A stretch of 64,000 nt of DNA from DASRDB01 sp035652815 (GTDB lineage Bacteria; Chloroflexota; Ktedonobacteria; Ktedonobacterales; Ktedonobacteraceae), in the NCBI GenBank assembly GCA_035652815.1, contig DASRDB010000019.1:595945-659944 (forward strand). The letters run 5' to 3'. Position numbers and translations under genes: made by a program. This document shows positions 35,215 through 43,505 of the stretch, piece after piece (within the stretch, counting starts at the first letter, position 1; each line of letters starts with the position of its first letter). The notes below the pieces were generated by a model, which was given only the letters and a program-made list of their open reading frames with translations, was not told the origin of the DNA and made no database searches.

Positions 35215-35607
35215 TTAAGGTCGTTGGCTCTTCTGTGCGTGCAGATTTTCCGCTTCTGCCCAGATGTCTTCAACTTCCTCACGCGCTCGCGCTACAGCCT
35301 TCTGAATCTGATAGCTGGTCTGGGCCGCGAATAAGCTGAGGCGCTGACCCAACCGGTCTACGATGACCTCCGCTTTTTGTGACGCTACCTCGCTGGTATC
35401 GCCGACATGCGCCACCGGCTCAACGCTTGACCTCTGTGTATCCTCCTGCGGCTGATCCATCCGATCTGCCTCCTCACGAATAGAGGTTGCAGCTTGTTGC
35501 ACCCGCTGGTTGACCTGGGCCGCAAAAAGGCCGATTCGCCTTCCTAACTGGTCAAGCGCTGCCTCAGCACGAGCTACCGCGTCCTGGCCTGGTTGTTCCT
35601 GAGCCAT
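35215..35607 (-). CDS. Helical protein with internal duplication, 130 aa
   Basis: Two copies of a ~37-residue unit: AEAALDQLGRRIGLFAAQVNQRVQQAATSIREEADRM (about 14-50) and AEVIVDRLGQRLSLFAAQTSYQIQKAVARAREEVEDI (about 78-114), joined by a Gln/Ser-rich linker. Amphipathic helices suggest a phasin-like or membrane-surface protein. No known family assigned. Its RBS (GGAGG) lies at the end of the 109-aa gene, 5 bp upstream, so the two are one operon placed before the large ATPase. Confidence 0.7.
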   Translation of the reverse strand: MAQEQPGQDAVARAEAALDQLGRRIGLFAAQVNQRVQQAATSIREEADRMDQPQEDTQRSSVEPVAHVGDTSEVASQKAEVIVDRLGQRLSLFAAQTSYQIQKAVARAREEVEDIWAEAENLHAQKSQRP

Positions 35608-35612
35608 GAACT

Positions 35613-35942
35613 CTATCCTCCAACCGTATCAGAAGGCGTTTTTGTCGAAGTGGTTCTCCGAGGTGTAGTGGTGGTGGAAGGAGTGCTTTCCTTCGAGGAA
35701 GCCTCGGTTTTTGCCGAATTCATGGTTTGTTGAGCTGAATTTACCGCTGCGGCCCCGGCTTGCTGAACACCTTGACCAACATTGCGCGCAACTGAGGCGA
35801 TAGCATCACCGGCAATCAACACTCCTGCAATGCCGTAGACCAATCCGCGACGGATGATTTTACGCGCGCCTGGTGAGAAAACAGCGGCGGTAACGGCGGC
35901 GGTAATGGCTACCTCTGGTTCCATAAAATCTTCGAGTGCCAT
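35613..35942 (-). CDS. Small membrane-associated protein (DUF5132-like), 109 aa
   Basis: Starts MALEDFMEPEVAITAAVTAAVFSPGARK, similar in plan to DUF5132 proteins: short acidic start, glycine/alanine-rich hydrophobic segment, then an amphipathic helix. A second hydrophobic stretch GLVYGIAGVLIAGDAIASV follows, and a Ser/Thr-rich low-complexity tail. ATG 35942 has AAAGGAA upstream; longer in-frame starts lack an RBS. Such proteins occur near heavy-metal P-type ATPases, as here (family link by memory, not checked). Confidence 0.6.
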   Translation of the reverse strand: MALEDFMEPEVAITAAVTAAVFSPGARKIIRRGLVYGIAGVLIAGDAIASVARNVGQGVQQAGAAAVNSAQQTMNSAKTEASSKESTPSTTTTPRRTTSTKTPSDTVGG

Positions 35943-36080
35943 GTCAATGTTCCTTTCTTTCTTCGCTATGCGTTTGAGATCTGTCCGAACAGAAGAATTT
36001 GACTGAGCAACCTGTCCGTAAAGCATAGGGTTGAATGCGTGAAATAATGCTTGCCGTGTTAGCGCTCGGTATAAATACTG

Positions 36081-36105
36081 ATAGGGGATTGGAAACATCC
36101 CCTAT
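36081..36105. terminator. Inverted repeat downstream of the amidohydrolase gene
   Basis: ATAGGGGAT (36081-36089) pairs with ATCCCCTAT (36097-36105), loop TGGAAAC. Position suits termination of the minus-strand amidohydrolase gene ending at 36152. Confidence 0.5.
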
Positions 36106-36151
36106 TATACACGAGATAGACGCGAGAATGGTAGCATTTTTGGGCGCAAAA

Positions 36152-37516
36152 CTAGCCCAATTCTCCACGCGCGAGTTTGAAGGCGATGTTATTATGGCGC
36201 TCGATGAGCATTGGGAGATCAATATCGAGCAACTGTCCATGCTGGACGCGCATACGCCCGTTGATGACGCTCAAATCCACCTTTGGTGGATAACAGAAGA
36301 GGAGTGAGGCCAGCGGATCATGCACTGCTCCTCCTGCCAGATCAAGCGTGTCGAGACGGTAGCCGATGAAGTCTGCTGCCATTCCTGGAGCCAGGTAGCC
36401 GATATCGTTCCGCCCAAGTGTTGCTGCGCCTCCGCGTGTTGCCAGCCAGAACGCTTCTTTCGCCGTGAGCGCTGCCGGGTCTCCCGTCACACGCTGTAAA
36501 AGCAGGGCCTGCCGGGCTTCCGCCAGGAGATGCGAACTATCGTTGGAGGTGGAGCCATCTACACCGAGGCCGATGCGAGCGCCTGCCTTCTGAAGCGGGC
36601 GGATGGGGGCGATGCCAGAAGCCAGCCGCATATTTGAACTGGGGCAATGCGCCACGCCGGTATGAGTCTGTCCAATGCGGCCAATTTCCTCTTTACCTGG
36701 ATGTACCATGTGCGCGTGCCAGACGTCGGAACCCATCCAACCCAGGTCTTCGGCCAGTTCCACCGGCGTTTTCCCAAACATGCTGGCGCAGTACGATGCT
36801 TCATCCAGTGTCTCGGCCAGGTGAGTATGCGAATGGACACCATATGAGCGGGCCAGCGCGATACTTTCGCGCATCAGGGCGGGAGAGACAGAGAAAGGCG
36901 AGCAGGGAGCGAGAACCACGCGCAGCATGGCGTATCGACTCGCATCATGATACTGCTCGATGACGCGCTGCGAGTCTTTGAGAATCTCGTCTTCGTTCTC
37001 GACCACGCTGTCAGGTGGTAGTCCTCCCTTTGATTCGCCGACCGACATAGAGCCTCGGGCGGCGTGAAAGCGCACATCCATCTCGCTTGCCGCCTGAATT
37101 TGATCGTCCAGCTTTGCACCGTTGGGCCAGATATAGGTATGGTCGCTCGTGGTGGTGCAGCCGGAAAGCATCAGTTCGGCGAGCGCGGTCTTTGTGCTGA
37201 TGTAGATAGCTTCTGGCGTTAGACCGGCCCAGATGGGGTAAAGCGCGCGCAGCCAGTGAAACAGGTTTGCATCCTGGACGGCGGGAATATTGCGAGTAAG
37301 CGTCTGGTAGAAATGATGATGCGTATTGACCAGCCCCGGAAGAAGAATCATATTGTGGGCATCAATAACCGTATCAGCCTGTTGAGGAAGCTGGCCTGTC
37401 GAACCAATCTGTTGTATCACATTGTCAACGACATAGATCGCCCCGTCTGTCCATTGTGTATCGCTATCGTCCATCGAGACAATCAAGTCAGCATGTTGAA
37501 TTAGCAAGGTTGCCAC
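36152..37516 (-). CDS. 8-oxoguanine deaminase-like amidohydrolase, 454 aa
   Basis: Cytosine deaminase/AtzB group amidohydrolase: LPGLVNTHHHFYQTLTRNIPAVQDANLFHWL with the HxH metal motif, SHTHLAET (His and Glu), AHMVHPGKEEI, and GLGVDGSTSNDSS with the metal-binding Asp. The FYQTLTR motif is typical of 8-oxoguanine deaminases, which hydrolyse 8-oxoguanine to urate; related enzymes act on hydroxyatrazine. GTG start at 37516. The gene stands alone, with no purine catabolism genes nearby. Confidence 0.87.
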   Translation of the reverse strand: MATLLIQHADLIVSMDDSDTQWTDGAIYVVDNVIQQIGSTGQLPQQADTVIDAHNMILLPGLVNTHHHFYQTLTRNIPAVQDANLFHWLRALYPIWAGLTPEAIYISTKTALAELMLSGCTTTSDHTYIWPNGAKLDDQIQAASEMDVRFHAARGSMSVGESKGGLPPDSVVENEDEILKDSQRVIEQYHDASRYAMLRVVLAPCSPFSVSPALMRESIALARSYGVHSHTHLAETLDEASYCASMFGKTPVELAEDLGWMGSDVWHAHMVHPGKEEIGRIGQTHTGVAHCPSSNMRLASGIAPIRPLQKAGARIGLGVDGSTSNDSSHLLAEARQALLLQRVTGDPAALTAKEAFWLATRGGAATLGRNDIGYLAPGMAADFIGYRLDTLDLAGGAVHDPLASLLFCYPPKVDLSVINGRMRVQHGQLLDIDLPMLIERHNNIAFKLARGELG

Positions 37517-37556
37517 TGCGAAAAACTCCTGGATAGTAATGAGATATCGACATTAT

Positions 37557-37598
37557 ATCAGTCCCTGGACTTTCTGATGAGAGAAGGCAGGGACTGAT
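37557..37598. terminator. Hairpin between amidohydrolase and MBL genes
   Basis: ATCAGTCCCTG (37557-37567) pairs with CAGGGACTGAT (37588-37598); the 20-nt loop has its own CTTTCT/AGAGAAG pairing. Likely terminates the MBL gene on the minus strand. Confidence 0.6.
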
Positions 37599-37640
37599 AG
37601 GTACCTTACATAAAGAGAAGCCCTTTAGATAGAGAAGACC

Positions 37641-38459
37641 TTAAAGCAGGTTTCCGTTTAGCGCCTCAATATAGCGGTTGGCTGAGCGGCATACTGCTTC
37701 ACTGGCATGTGCTGGCACAATCGTATCGAACCAGGCGGCGTAGAGCCGTTCAAAGTGATAGGGCAGGATCGCGTCACGGATGCGCTGCACTTCTGAGGCG
37801 GGAAGCGGAATGAGATTAGGATAGCTGTACATAAACGAGACCCAGTTTCGATCTGCCACCACAGTAATAGTATCTCCTGTGAGCAAGACTCCTTGACCGT
37901 TAGCGCCTGCCTCCCAGTGGAGTACGGTGCTTCCCGTAAAGTGCCCACCCAGGCGTATAACAGTGGTATCGCCAGTGAGTTTCAGCACATCGCCGCTCCA
38001 GAACTGAATACGTTCATCTGGACGCATTACCCAGGGACGATTGAATTCGTGCAGGTAAATCGGCACATCGAAGCGTTCAGCCCAATCAGCCATCGCTGAA
38101 TAGTAATGAGCATGTGAAATGGTGATCGCCTTCAACCCACCTCGCTGCTCGATTTCAGAAACCGTCTGCTCATCGAGATAGGTGATGCAATCCCAGAGAA
38201 TATTCCCCTCTGCGGTTTGCACAAGTAAAGCCCGCTGACCGATGGCGAATTTGGGTTCGGTGCCAATGCCGATTAATCCAGGCTCGTGTTCCTTCACGAC
38301 GTTATGAAATTCCTGTTGTCGCATGTCTTCGAGGGTCGTCCATTGCTGACCGTTGTGCCCAATGTACTGCCGCGCATCCAGGCAGATTGGACAACCAGAG
38401 GGAGGGTTTTCGCTCGCGGGAAATTGCGTGCCGCAGGTGACACATATCCATTTTGCCAT
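37641..38459 (-). CDS. MBL-fold hydrolase with rubredoxin-like zinc ribbon, 272 aa
   Basis: N-terminal zinc ribbon CVTCG...GCPIC (residues ~6-27) then a metallo-beta-lactamase fold: ISHAHYYSAMADW replaces the usual HxHxDH (only HxH plus a more distant Asp), GGHFTGSTVLHW gives the next His, LLTGDTI the bridging Asp, and PAHASEA a late His. This HAHYYS variant is a recognisable subgroup annotated as MBL hydrolases of unknown substrate. Cytoplasmic, single gene. Confidence 0.85.
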   Translation of the reverse strand: MAKWICVTCGTQFPASENPPSGCPICLDARQYIGHNGQQWTTLEDMRQQEFHNVVKEHEPGLIGIGTEPKFAIGQRALLVQTAEGNILWDCITYLDEQTVSEIEQRGGLKAITISHAHYYSAMADWAERFDVPIYLHEFNRPWVMRPDERIQFWSGDVLKLTGDTTVIRLGGHFTGSTVLHWEAGANGQGVLLTGDTITVVADRNWVSFMYSYPNLIPLPASEVQRIRDAILPYHFERLYAAWFDTIVPAHASEAVCRSANRYIEALNGNLL

Positions 38460-38614
38460 GCTATCTTGACTTTCTAGCTATGCTTAACGATAAATGTGAT
38501 ATTAATAGCCTATGCAAAATATATCGTATCTTTGCTACTTACAGGGCCGCAATGTCCAAAAGAACAGGAGCGGCAGCGCATGTTTCAGCGTGCCGCCTTT
38601 ATCAACAGTAAGGG

Positions 38615-40522
38615 CTAGGTGAGCAGGGAGGCCACTGTGCCGCAGACGTGGCGCAAGATATCCTGTCCGGCCCCGAAAGAATTGAGTTCCTGCGTATAGA
38701 CGGAGATGATATAGGTTTCCTTGCCTATCGTGACGATGCCTGAAGAATTGGTGGCCCAGTAGCCATCAGGCCCCGGCAACCAGCCATTTTTCATTGCCAC
38801 TGTAGCCCCATCAGGAGCAGTATCGCCAACACCAAAGCGTTGATCTGGTTCGATTTGTTCCATCAGCGAGAGGGCCAGTTTTCTATCCTGGTCAGTCAGA
38901 ATCGTTCCTTCATAGAGTTTGGTAAGTATGTTGACCATAGCAAGTGGAGTAATCAGGCTAAAACCCCAGGCTCCAGGATTCGGGTTTAAACCGCTGATCC
39001 CAATCTGCCGTAAGTAGCTTGAGACACCGGCAGCGCCGCCAATTTCGCCGTAGTACAGGGCGGATGCCGAGTCGTTGTTCGAATTTTCAATCATGGTCGT
39101 CAGCAGATTCATCTCATCATCAGTCGGTTGGCGTCCTTGTTGCTCGGTCATATTGAGGAAGGTGAGCATGATTGCCACTTTCATGGAACTGCCGGTAATC
39201 ATTTGTGTATTCGCGTTGTAAGTATAGTAACGCTGCCGGGTGACATCGAACACGACTGTATCGACATCATTGCCCAGATTTTCCAGATAAGCGGCGAGAT
39301 CTGGCGAAAGTGTATCCACATTTGCCCAGCCGGGAGCATTGCCAGGAGAAGTGAAAGTGAGTGAGGAACCTGCAATCCATCCCTGTGCTGTTTGTTTGGG
39401 AGTAGTCCATGCCACATGATACCAGAGCATTTCCGAAATCCAGGAGGTATCCCCCAGGAGCGTGAGCGGAAAATTCTGGTCAACATGCGCAATAGCCGAA
39501 TTGGCGGCTGGCGTTTTCATAAGAGCTGTACTCACCTCTGTCCAGACTGGCTGTTGAGGCGAGGCTGCTACAGTCGGTGGCCCGAAGGTGCGCAGGTAGT
39601 CCAGGCCCGTACTCAGGCGCGTAATTGTGGGTTGTCCCGAAGCAGCTTGCGCAGTTTGATCGAGGAGCAAACCGTCACGTGAGAATAACTGAACCTGCAT
39701 CTGGTGTATGCTCCCGTTTTGCGCAAGCGTAAATGGAATCGCCTCTGTTAGCGGAAGACCGAAATCCACTTTCCACCCCTCGGGCGATATGTCGGGACGG
39801 TTCAAATAATTCCAGAAAGCTTCTGGTACCAGGTGTCCAACGTCGGCTCCCTTACGTGTGCCAGTTTTAATGAATATTGTGGCATGTGAAACGGGATGGT
39901 CTTTTGGCGTGGGAATCATTAGTGCTGGATTTGTCATCTTGCGCAGGTCGAGATAGCTGATTGAACTTCCGGGGCCTGCAATGGGAAGTCGGCTTCCGGC
40001 TGTCAGTAGCCCCTGTAGCAAAGGAAGGCGAAGCACACCCGTCGCTCCATCACGCACTCCGGTCTTTATTAAGTCCTCAAATGGGTCATTTTTGGTAATG
40101 GCCGGTTGCTGCTGCGGATTGGGCAAAAGGAGAGCGCCGTCAGCAAAGAATTGAAGCCACCCCTGATGTATGGGGAAGGCGACTGTTATCGCTGGCCCGA
40201 GTGTATTACTGCATTGATACTCGCTGTAATACTGCGCGAATACTGGAGAAACGTTTATAGATGAATTTCCTTGCAGCGAGAAATTGAAGCCAGGAGTAGT
40301 TATCTGACGGTCGTTCACCCACCGTCCTGACCCGTTAAGAGCGATAGTGTTTTCAGAAAAAGCAGTGCTTGTAAGCGAATGAAAACTTCCTGTGTTTGTA
40401 TCAGCGACCAGCAACTCCACACATCCCAATACTAATATAAGGAAAAAGATTGAACTGATGAATAGAAACGATCGATTTACCTGTACAACTGTTGTGTTGC
40501 TGGCTCTAGATGTTTCCTGCAT
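38615..40522 (-). CDS. Membrane-anchored class A beta-lactamase-like serine hydrolase, 635 aa
   Basis: N-terminal membrane helix (~14-38), a long extracellular part, an SH3-like segment (~318-385, PVWTEVSTALMKTPAANSAIAHV...AQGWIAGSSL) and a C-terminal class A beta-lactamase/transpeptidase fold: SxxK at GSSMKVAI, ENSNNDSASALYY in the SDN position, and KNGW in place of KTG. The missing canonical KTG makes true beta-lactamase action uncertain; peptidoglycan-related hydrolysis is likelier. AGGAGGAG eight bases before ATG. Confidence 0.8.
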   Translation of the reverse strand: MQETSRASNTTVVQVNRSFLFISSIFFLILVLGCVELLVADTNTGSFHSLTSTAFSENTIALNGSGRWVNDRQITTPGFNFSLQGNSSINVSPVFAQYYSEYQCSNTLGPAITVAFPIHQGWLQFFADGALLLPNPQQQPAITKNDPFEDLIKTGVRDGATGVLRLPLLQGLLTAGSRLPIAGPGSSISYLDLRKMTNPALMIPTPKDHPVSHATIFIKTGTRKGADVGHLVPEAFWNYLNRPDISPEGWKVDFGLPLTEAIPFTLAQNGSIHQMQVQLFSRDGLLLDQTAQAASGQPTITRLSTGLDYLRTFGPPTVAASPQQPVWTEVSTALMKTPAANSAIAHVDQNFPLTLLGDTSWISEMLWYHVAWTTPKQTAQGWIAGSSLTFTSPGNAPGWANVDTLSPDLAAYLENLGNDVDTVVFDVTRQRYYTYNANTQMITGSSMKVAIMLTFLNMTEQQGRQPTDDEMNLLTTMIENSNNDSASALYYGEIGGAAGVSSYLRQIGISGLNPNPGAWGFSLITPLAMVNILTKLYEGTILTDQDRKLALSLMEQIEPDQRFGVGDTAPDGATVAMKNGWLPGPDGYWATNSSGIVTIGKETYIISVYTQELNSFGAGQDILRHVCGTVASLLT

Positions 40523-40847
40523 TCGGGCGCTCCTCCTGATATCATTTGTTTCGTCAGAATGTAGGCCTGTTTGAAAGAAAGGAATTGCATAAAGATGTGA
40601 AACCTCATCATTATTCCTGGAACCCCCAGCCAGGAATGTATGAGTTTATTATAGATGGAACTACAGGTATTGTTTATCTTAAAATCTCTAACATGCAGTA
40701 TAGCAGAGAATCAACAAAATGCAACAGTTGTTACTAAAAATTTTCTAGCACATAGGTAAAAAATCCTGTTGATAGGCTCATGTCATATGCAAAAGGCATT
40801 CCTCATACTTTTAAGAAGAGGAATGCCTTTTGTAGAAATGCTTCGCT
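40523..40847. other. Intergenic region
   Basis: 325 bp, AT-rich. Contains the RBS/promoter side of the serine hydrolase, an 8-bp hairpin ATTCCTGG/CCAGGAAT near 40613-40637 and the terminator at 40790-40832. No gene seen. Confidence 0.5.
40790..40832 (-). terminator. Terminator of the secreted-protein cluster
   Basis: Perfect 15-bp stem CAAAAGGCATTCCTC / GAGGAATGCCTTTTG, 13-nt loop; minus-strand transcripts end with CCTTTTG and T-rich DNA. Confidence 0.75.
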
Positions 40848-41579
40848 TCAAATCACTGGAAGTGTTTGTCCATCCGTTAAGGCCTGCGGGCCGGCATGAA
40901 GTACACCGCCGCCGCCATCAAAAGGAGTACCCGCGAGGCCGGGATCATGTAAGACCTGGCGAGCTGCTGCTATACCGTCAAACCACAGGCCAACATGTTC
41001 AAGTTGAATACCCGAAGCGCTGCCTGATTGATCCTGTGATGTCACCGTGGATTGGCGCGCATCTGCCGCGAAGGCGACAAAGGCGATCAGGTGGAAGATG
41101 GATTCGCCGCTACCGTCTTCGCGCGTAATAAGATCACCGACGTATTCAGCGTGCCCAAAAGGCCTGGCCGAGAGTTCGGTAAAAAAGACGGTGAACTTCT
41201 GGTTGGGCGGCATCTTCTGCACATCCACAATCACCGTATCAAAGTCATTGGTTTGTGGATTGCCTTGAATGACCGTCACCAGGGCCGAGGCGTCGGGGAA
41301 AAGTGATTTAATGCTCGCCGGAAAGAGCGGAAACTGGACGATCACTGTTGGATCGACTGAAGCCAGTACTTTAACCGTCGGCGCGATTTGTTCGCCGCTG
41401 CTGAAGGCAGGAACCCGTATCGTTGGCGGTTTTGCCTGAACAGGCGAACCGCCTGAAGGTGTAGAGTTGTTGCTAGTAGTAGGAGGAGTGGTAGAAGAGG
41501 TGCAGGCGCTTAAGAACAGGCAGAGCAGCAGCACCGCAACCTGTATCCCTCTCCGCTTGAAAAGATGTTGGAATACCAT
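40848..41579 (-). CDS. Secreted lipoprotein, paralogue 3 of a tandem triplet, 243 aa
   Basis: Lipobox LLCLFLSAC and a Thr/Ser/Pro-rich spacer, then a ~180-residue domain shared with the two upstream neighbours: APTVKVLASVDPTVIVQFPLFP, DTVIVDVQKMPPNQKFTVFFTE, GDLITREDGSGESIFH, VGLWFDGIAAARQVL, GGGVLHAGPQALTDG. I do not recognise the family. Beta-rich with conserved PPN and LHAGPQA motifs. It is the most divergent copy and the only one that looks like a lipoprotein. Last gene of the triplet. Confidence 0.7.
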   Translation of the reverse strand: MVFQHLFKRRGIQVAVLLLCLFLSACTSSTTPPTTSNNSTPSGGSPVQAKPPTIRVPAFSSGEQIAPTVKVLASVDPTVIVQFPLFPASIKSLFPDASALVTVIQGNPQTNDFDTVIVDVQKMPPNQKFTVFFTELSARPFGHAEYVGDLITREDGSGESIFHLIAFVAFAADARQSTVTSQDQSGSASGIQLEHVGLWFDGIAAARQVLHDPGLAGTPFDGGGGVLHAGPQALTDGQTLPVI

Positions 41580-41594
41580 GACAATGCACCTTCC

Positions 41595-42314
41595 TTAAAA
41601 CACTGGAGCGATTTGCCCATCGGTCATAGCCTGGGGGCCTGCATGCAAGGGTGGGTTGCCGCCGTCGAAGATGGTGCCCTTCAGGGTGTTGTCCTGTAAG
41701 GCTGCCTGGGCATCTTTGAGGGATGAGAACCACATCCCCAGGTGTTCGAGGTTCGTACCGGATGTAGTGCCCTCCTGCCCATCCTGAGACGTTCCTGGAT
41801 GGCGCGCATCCATCGCGAAAGCCACGAAGGCGATGGCCTGGAAGATCGTTTCCCCGCTGCCGTCGTTGCGTGTTGTCAGGTCGGCAACATACTCCACATT
41901 GCCAAACGGCTTATTTGCCAGCTCGATGAAGAAAATGGTGAAGGTGATATTGGGGGGCATATGCTGCACATCCACAATGATCGTGTCCGCAATCGCATTG
42001 TTGCGGTCGCCACGAATCATAGTCACCAGCCCCGTTGCCTGGGGAAAAGCGTTTTTAATGCCACTCGGTACAAGTGGAAACTGGATGATGGTAGTAGGTG
42101 GTAGAGAATCCAGGACACGTACCGTTGGCGCAAGCTTGCCGGAGCGTACCGCCTGGCGTAGGCGGTTGGCTTCTGGATTTACCTGGATGATGGATTTCTT
42201 TGCGATTGATGGAGGGGCGGTTGCTGCCAGCGCTGTACTCTGGATACTGGCCCCAAGCAAAAGCAGGAGCAGCAGCAATGGACTGCTTAGCAGGAAACGG
42301 CGTACAGATTGCAT
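41595..42314 (-). CDS. Secreted protein, paralogue 2 of a tandem triplet, 239 aa
   Basis: Signal peptide (FLLSSPLLLLLLLLGASIQSTALA) and the same domain: APTVRVLDSLPPTTIIQFPL, IKNAFPQATGLVTMI, DVQHMPPNITFTIFFIELANKPFGNVEYVADLTTRNDGSGE, LEHLGMWFSSLKDAQ, LHAGPQAMTDGQIAPVF. 15 bp separates it from paralogue 3. RBS AAAAGGAG. Function unknown. Confidence 0.75.
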   Translation of the reverse strand: MQSVRRFLLSSPLLLLLLLLGASIQSTALAATAPPSIAKKSIIQVNPEANRLRQAVRSGKLAPTVRVLDSLPPTTIIQFPLVPSGIKNAFPQATGLVTMIRGDRNNAIADTIIVDVQHMPPNITFTIFFIELANKPFGNVEYVADLTTRNDGSGETIFQAIAFVAFAMDARHPGTSQDGQEGTTSGTNLEHLGMWFSSLKDAQAALQDNTLKGTIFDGGNPPLHAGPQAMTDGQIAPVF

Positions 42315-42357
42315 AAGAGTTCTCCTTTTCAGACAAATGGCTGCTGTAATGTGCCTG

Positions 42358-43077
42358 CTAAAACACCGGAGCGGTCTGGCCGTCGGTCATCGCCTGCGGA
42401 CCGGCATGTAGGGGAGGACTGCCGCCATCGAAGATGGTGCCTTTCAAGGTATTGTCATGCAAAACGGTTTGGGCATCTTGCAACGAGGAGAACCACATGC
42501 CGAGGTGTTCGAGCTGAATGCCGGATGCTTCGCCGCTTTGATCCTGTGAGGTTGTAGGGGTGCGATTGTCAGCGGCGAAGGCGACAAAGGTAATAGCTTG
42601 AAACGAAGCCTCGCCCGACCCATCTGCGCGTGTATGCAGATCGGCAACATACTCCACATGCCCAAAGGGCTTATTTGCCAGCTCGATGAAGAAAATGGTG
42701 AAGGTAATGTTGGGCGGCATATTGGAAACATCAACCGTCACCGAGTCAAACAGGCTCACCGCAGGATTGCCCTGAGCTATGGTGACAACTCCGGTTGCTT
42801 TGGGAAAGGCGTTTTTTACGCCGCTGGGAAACAGTGGAAATTGTACGATTACGCTCGGAGGCTGCGAGGAGAGAACCCGCACGGTGGGTGCAAGTTGATG
42901 TGCCTGAATCATTTGCTGCAACGTTCTGGGCGAGAAACTTTGATTGCGAATCTGCCTCCCCGCATCCGCGCTTGAACTCGCGCCAAGCCCGCGCGTGAGA
43001 ACGGCGGTTGAGATCAGTACTGCGAGCAGCGCCAGGCTTATCAATACGGTACGCCTGGAAATGGTGATGGTAAGCAT
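42358..43077 (-). CDS. Secreted protein, paralogue 1 of a tandem triplet, 239 aa
   Basis: N-terminal signal/anchor helix (RRTVLISLALLAVLISTAVL) then the shared domain; nearly identical to paralogue 2 over MPPNITFTIFFIELANKPFG and DNTLKGTIFDGGSPPLHAGP. ATG 43077 has GAAGGAG seven bases upstream; an upstream start at 43152 adds 25 residues ahead of the signal peptide. First gene of the triplet. Confidence 0.75.
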   Translation of the reverse strand: MLTITISRRTVLISLALLAVLISTAVLTRGLGASSSADAGRQIRNQSFSPRTLQQMIQAHQLAPTVRVLSSQPPSVIVQFPLFPSGVKNAFPKATGVVTIAQGNPAVSLFDSVTVDVSNMPPNITFTIFFIELANKPFGHVEYVADLHTRADGSGEASFQAITFVAFAADNRTPTTSQDQSGEASGIQLEHLGMWFSSLQDAQTVLHDNTLKGTIFDGGSPPLHAGPQAMTDGQTAPVF

Positions 43078-43505
43078 GGAAACTCCTTCACTTCTGGCCC
43101 CTGAAATTCTTCCATTCTGCTGGTCCGGCCAGTAGCACCAGTTCACTGGCAAGCGTACTCGTTTCTTGATTGAGGAACATGTGCAAGATTACCCATTTTT
43201 TGAGGAGTCGGAAGCAGGCGCTAACTTTTATTCGCATAGCCTTTCGAAGCAAGATGGATAAAGAGCTTGTCTAGTTGTTTGCCATTCCAAACCTACCTCC
43301 AGATGTCATCCTGAGCGCAGCGAAGGATCTCTCACTGGCCATGTCGAGGGGCCTGAGATCCTTCGCTGCGCTCAGGATGACAGGCGAGCGGGTCTTGTTC
43401 ATGGCGTGCTATTTGAGGAAAGGTGGGGGTGGAAAAGGTGAAGGAATCGTAGAGAGGAGATTCCTGGCCTCATAGGTGCTAGAAATCTCTTCTCTATGAT
43501 AACTT
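43078..43505. other. Intergenic region with palindromic repeat
   Basis: 428 bp. Carries copy 2 of the dispersed palindromic repeat (43304-43382) and otherwise nothing that I can assign apart from the promoter side of the triplet. Confidence 0.5.
43304..43382. repeat. Dispersed palindromic repeat, copy 2
   Basis: Arms 43304-43331 and 43355-43382 (28 bp, perfectly complementary) are identical to those of 26918-27002; the 23-nt loop differs. Confidence 0.9.
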
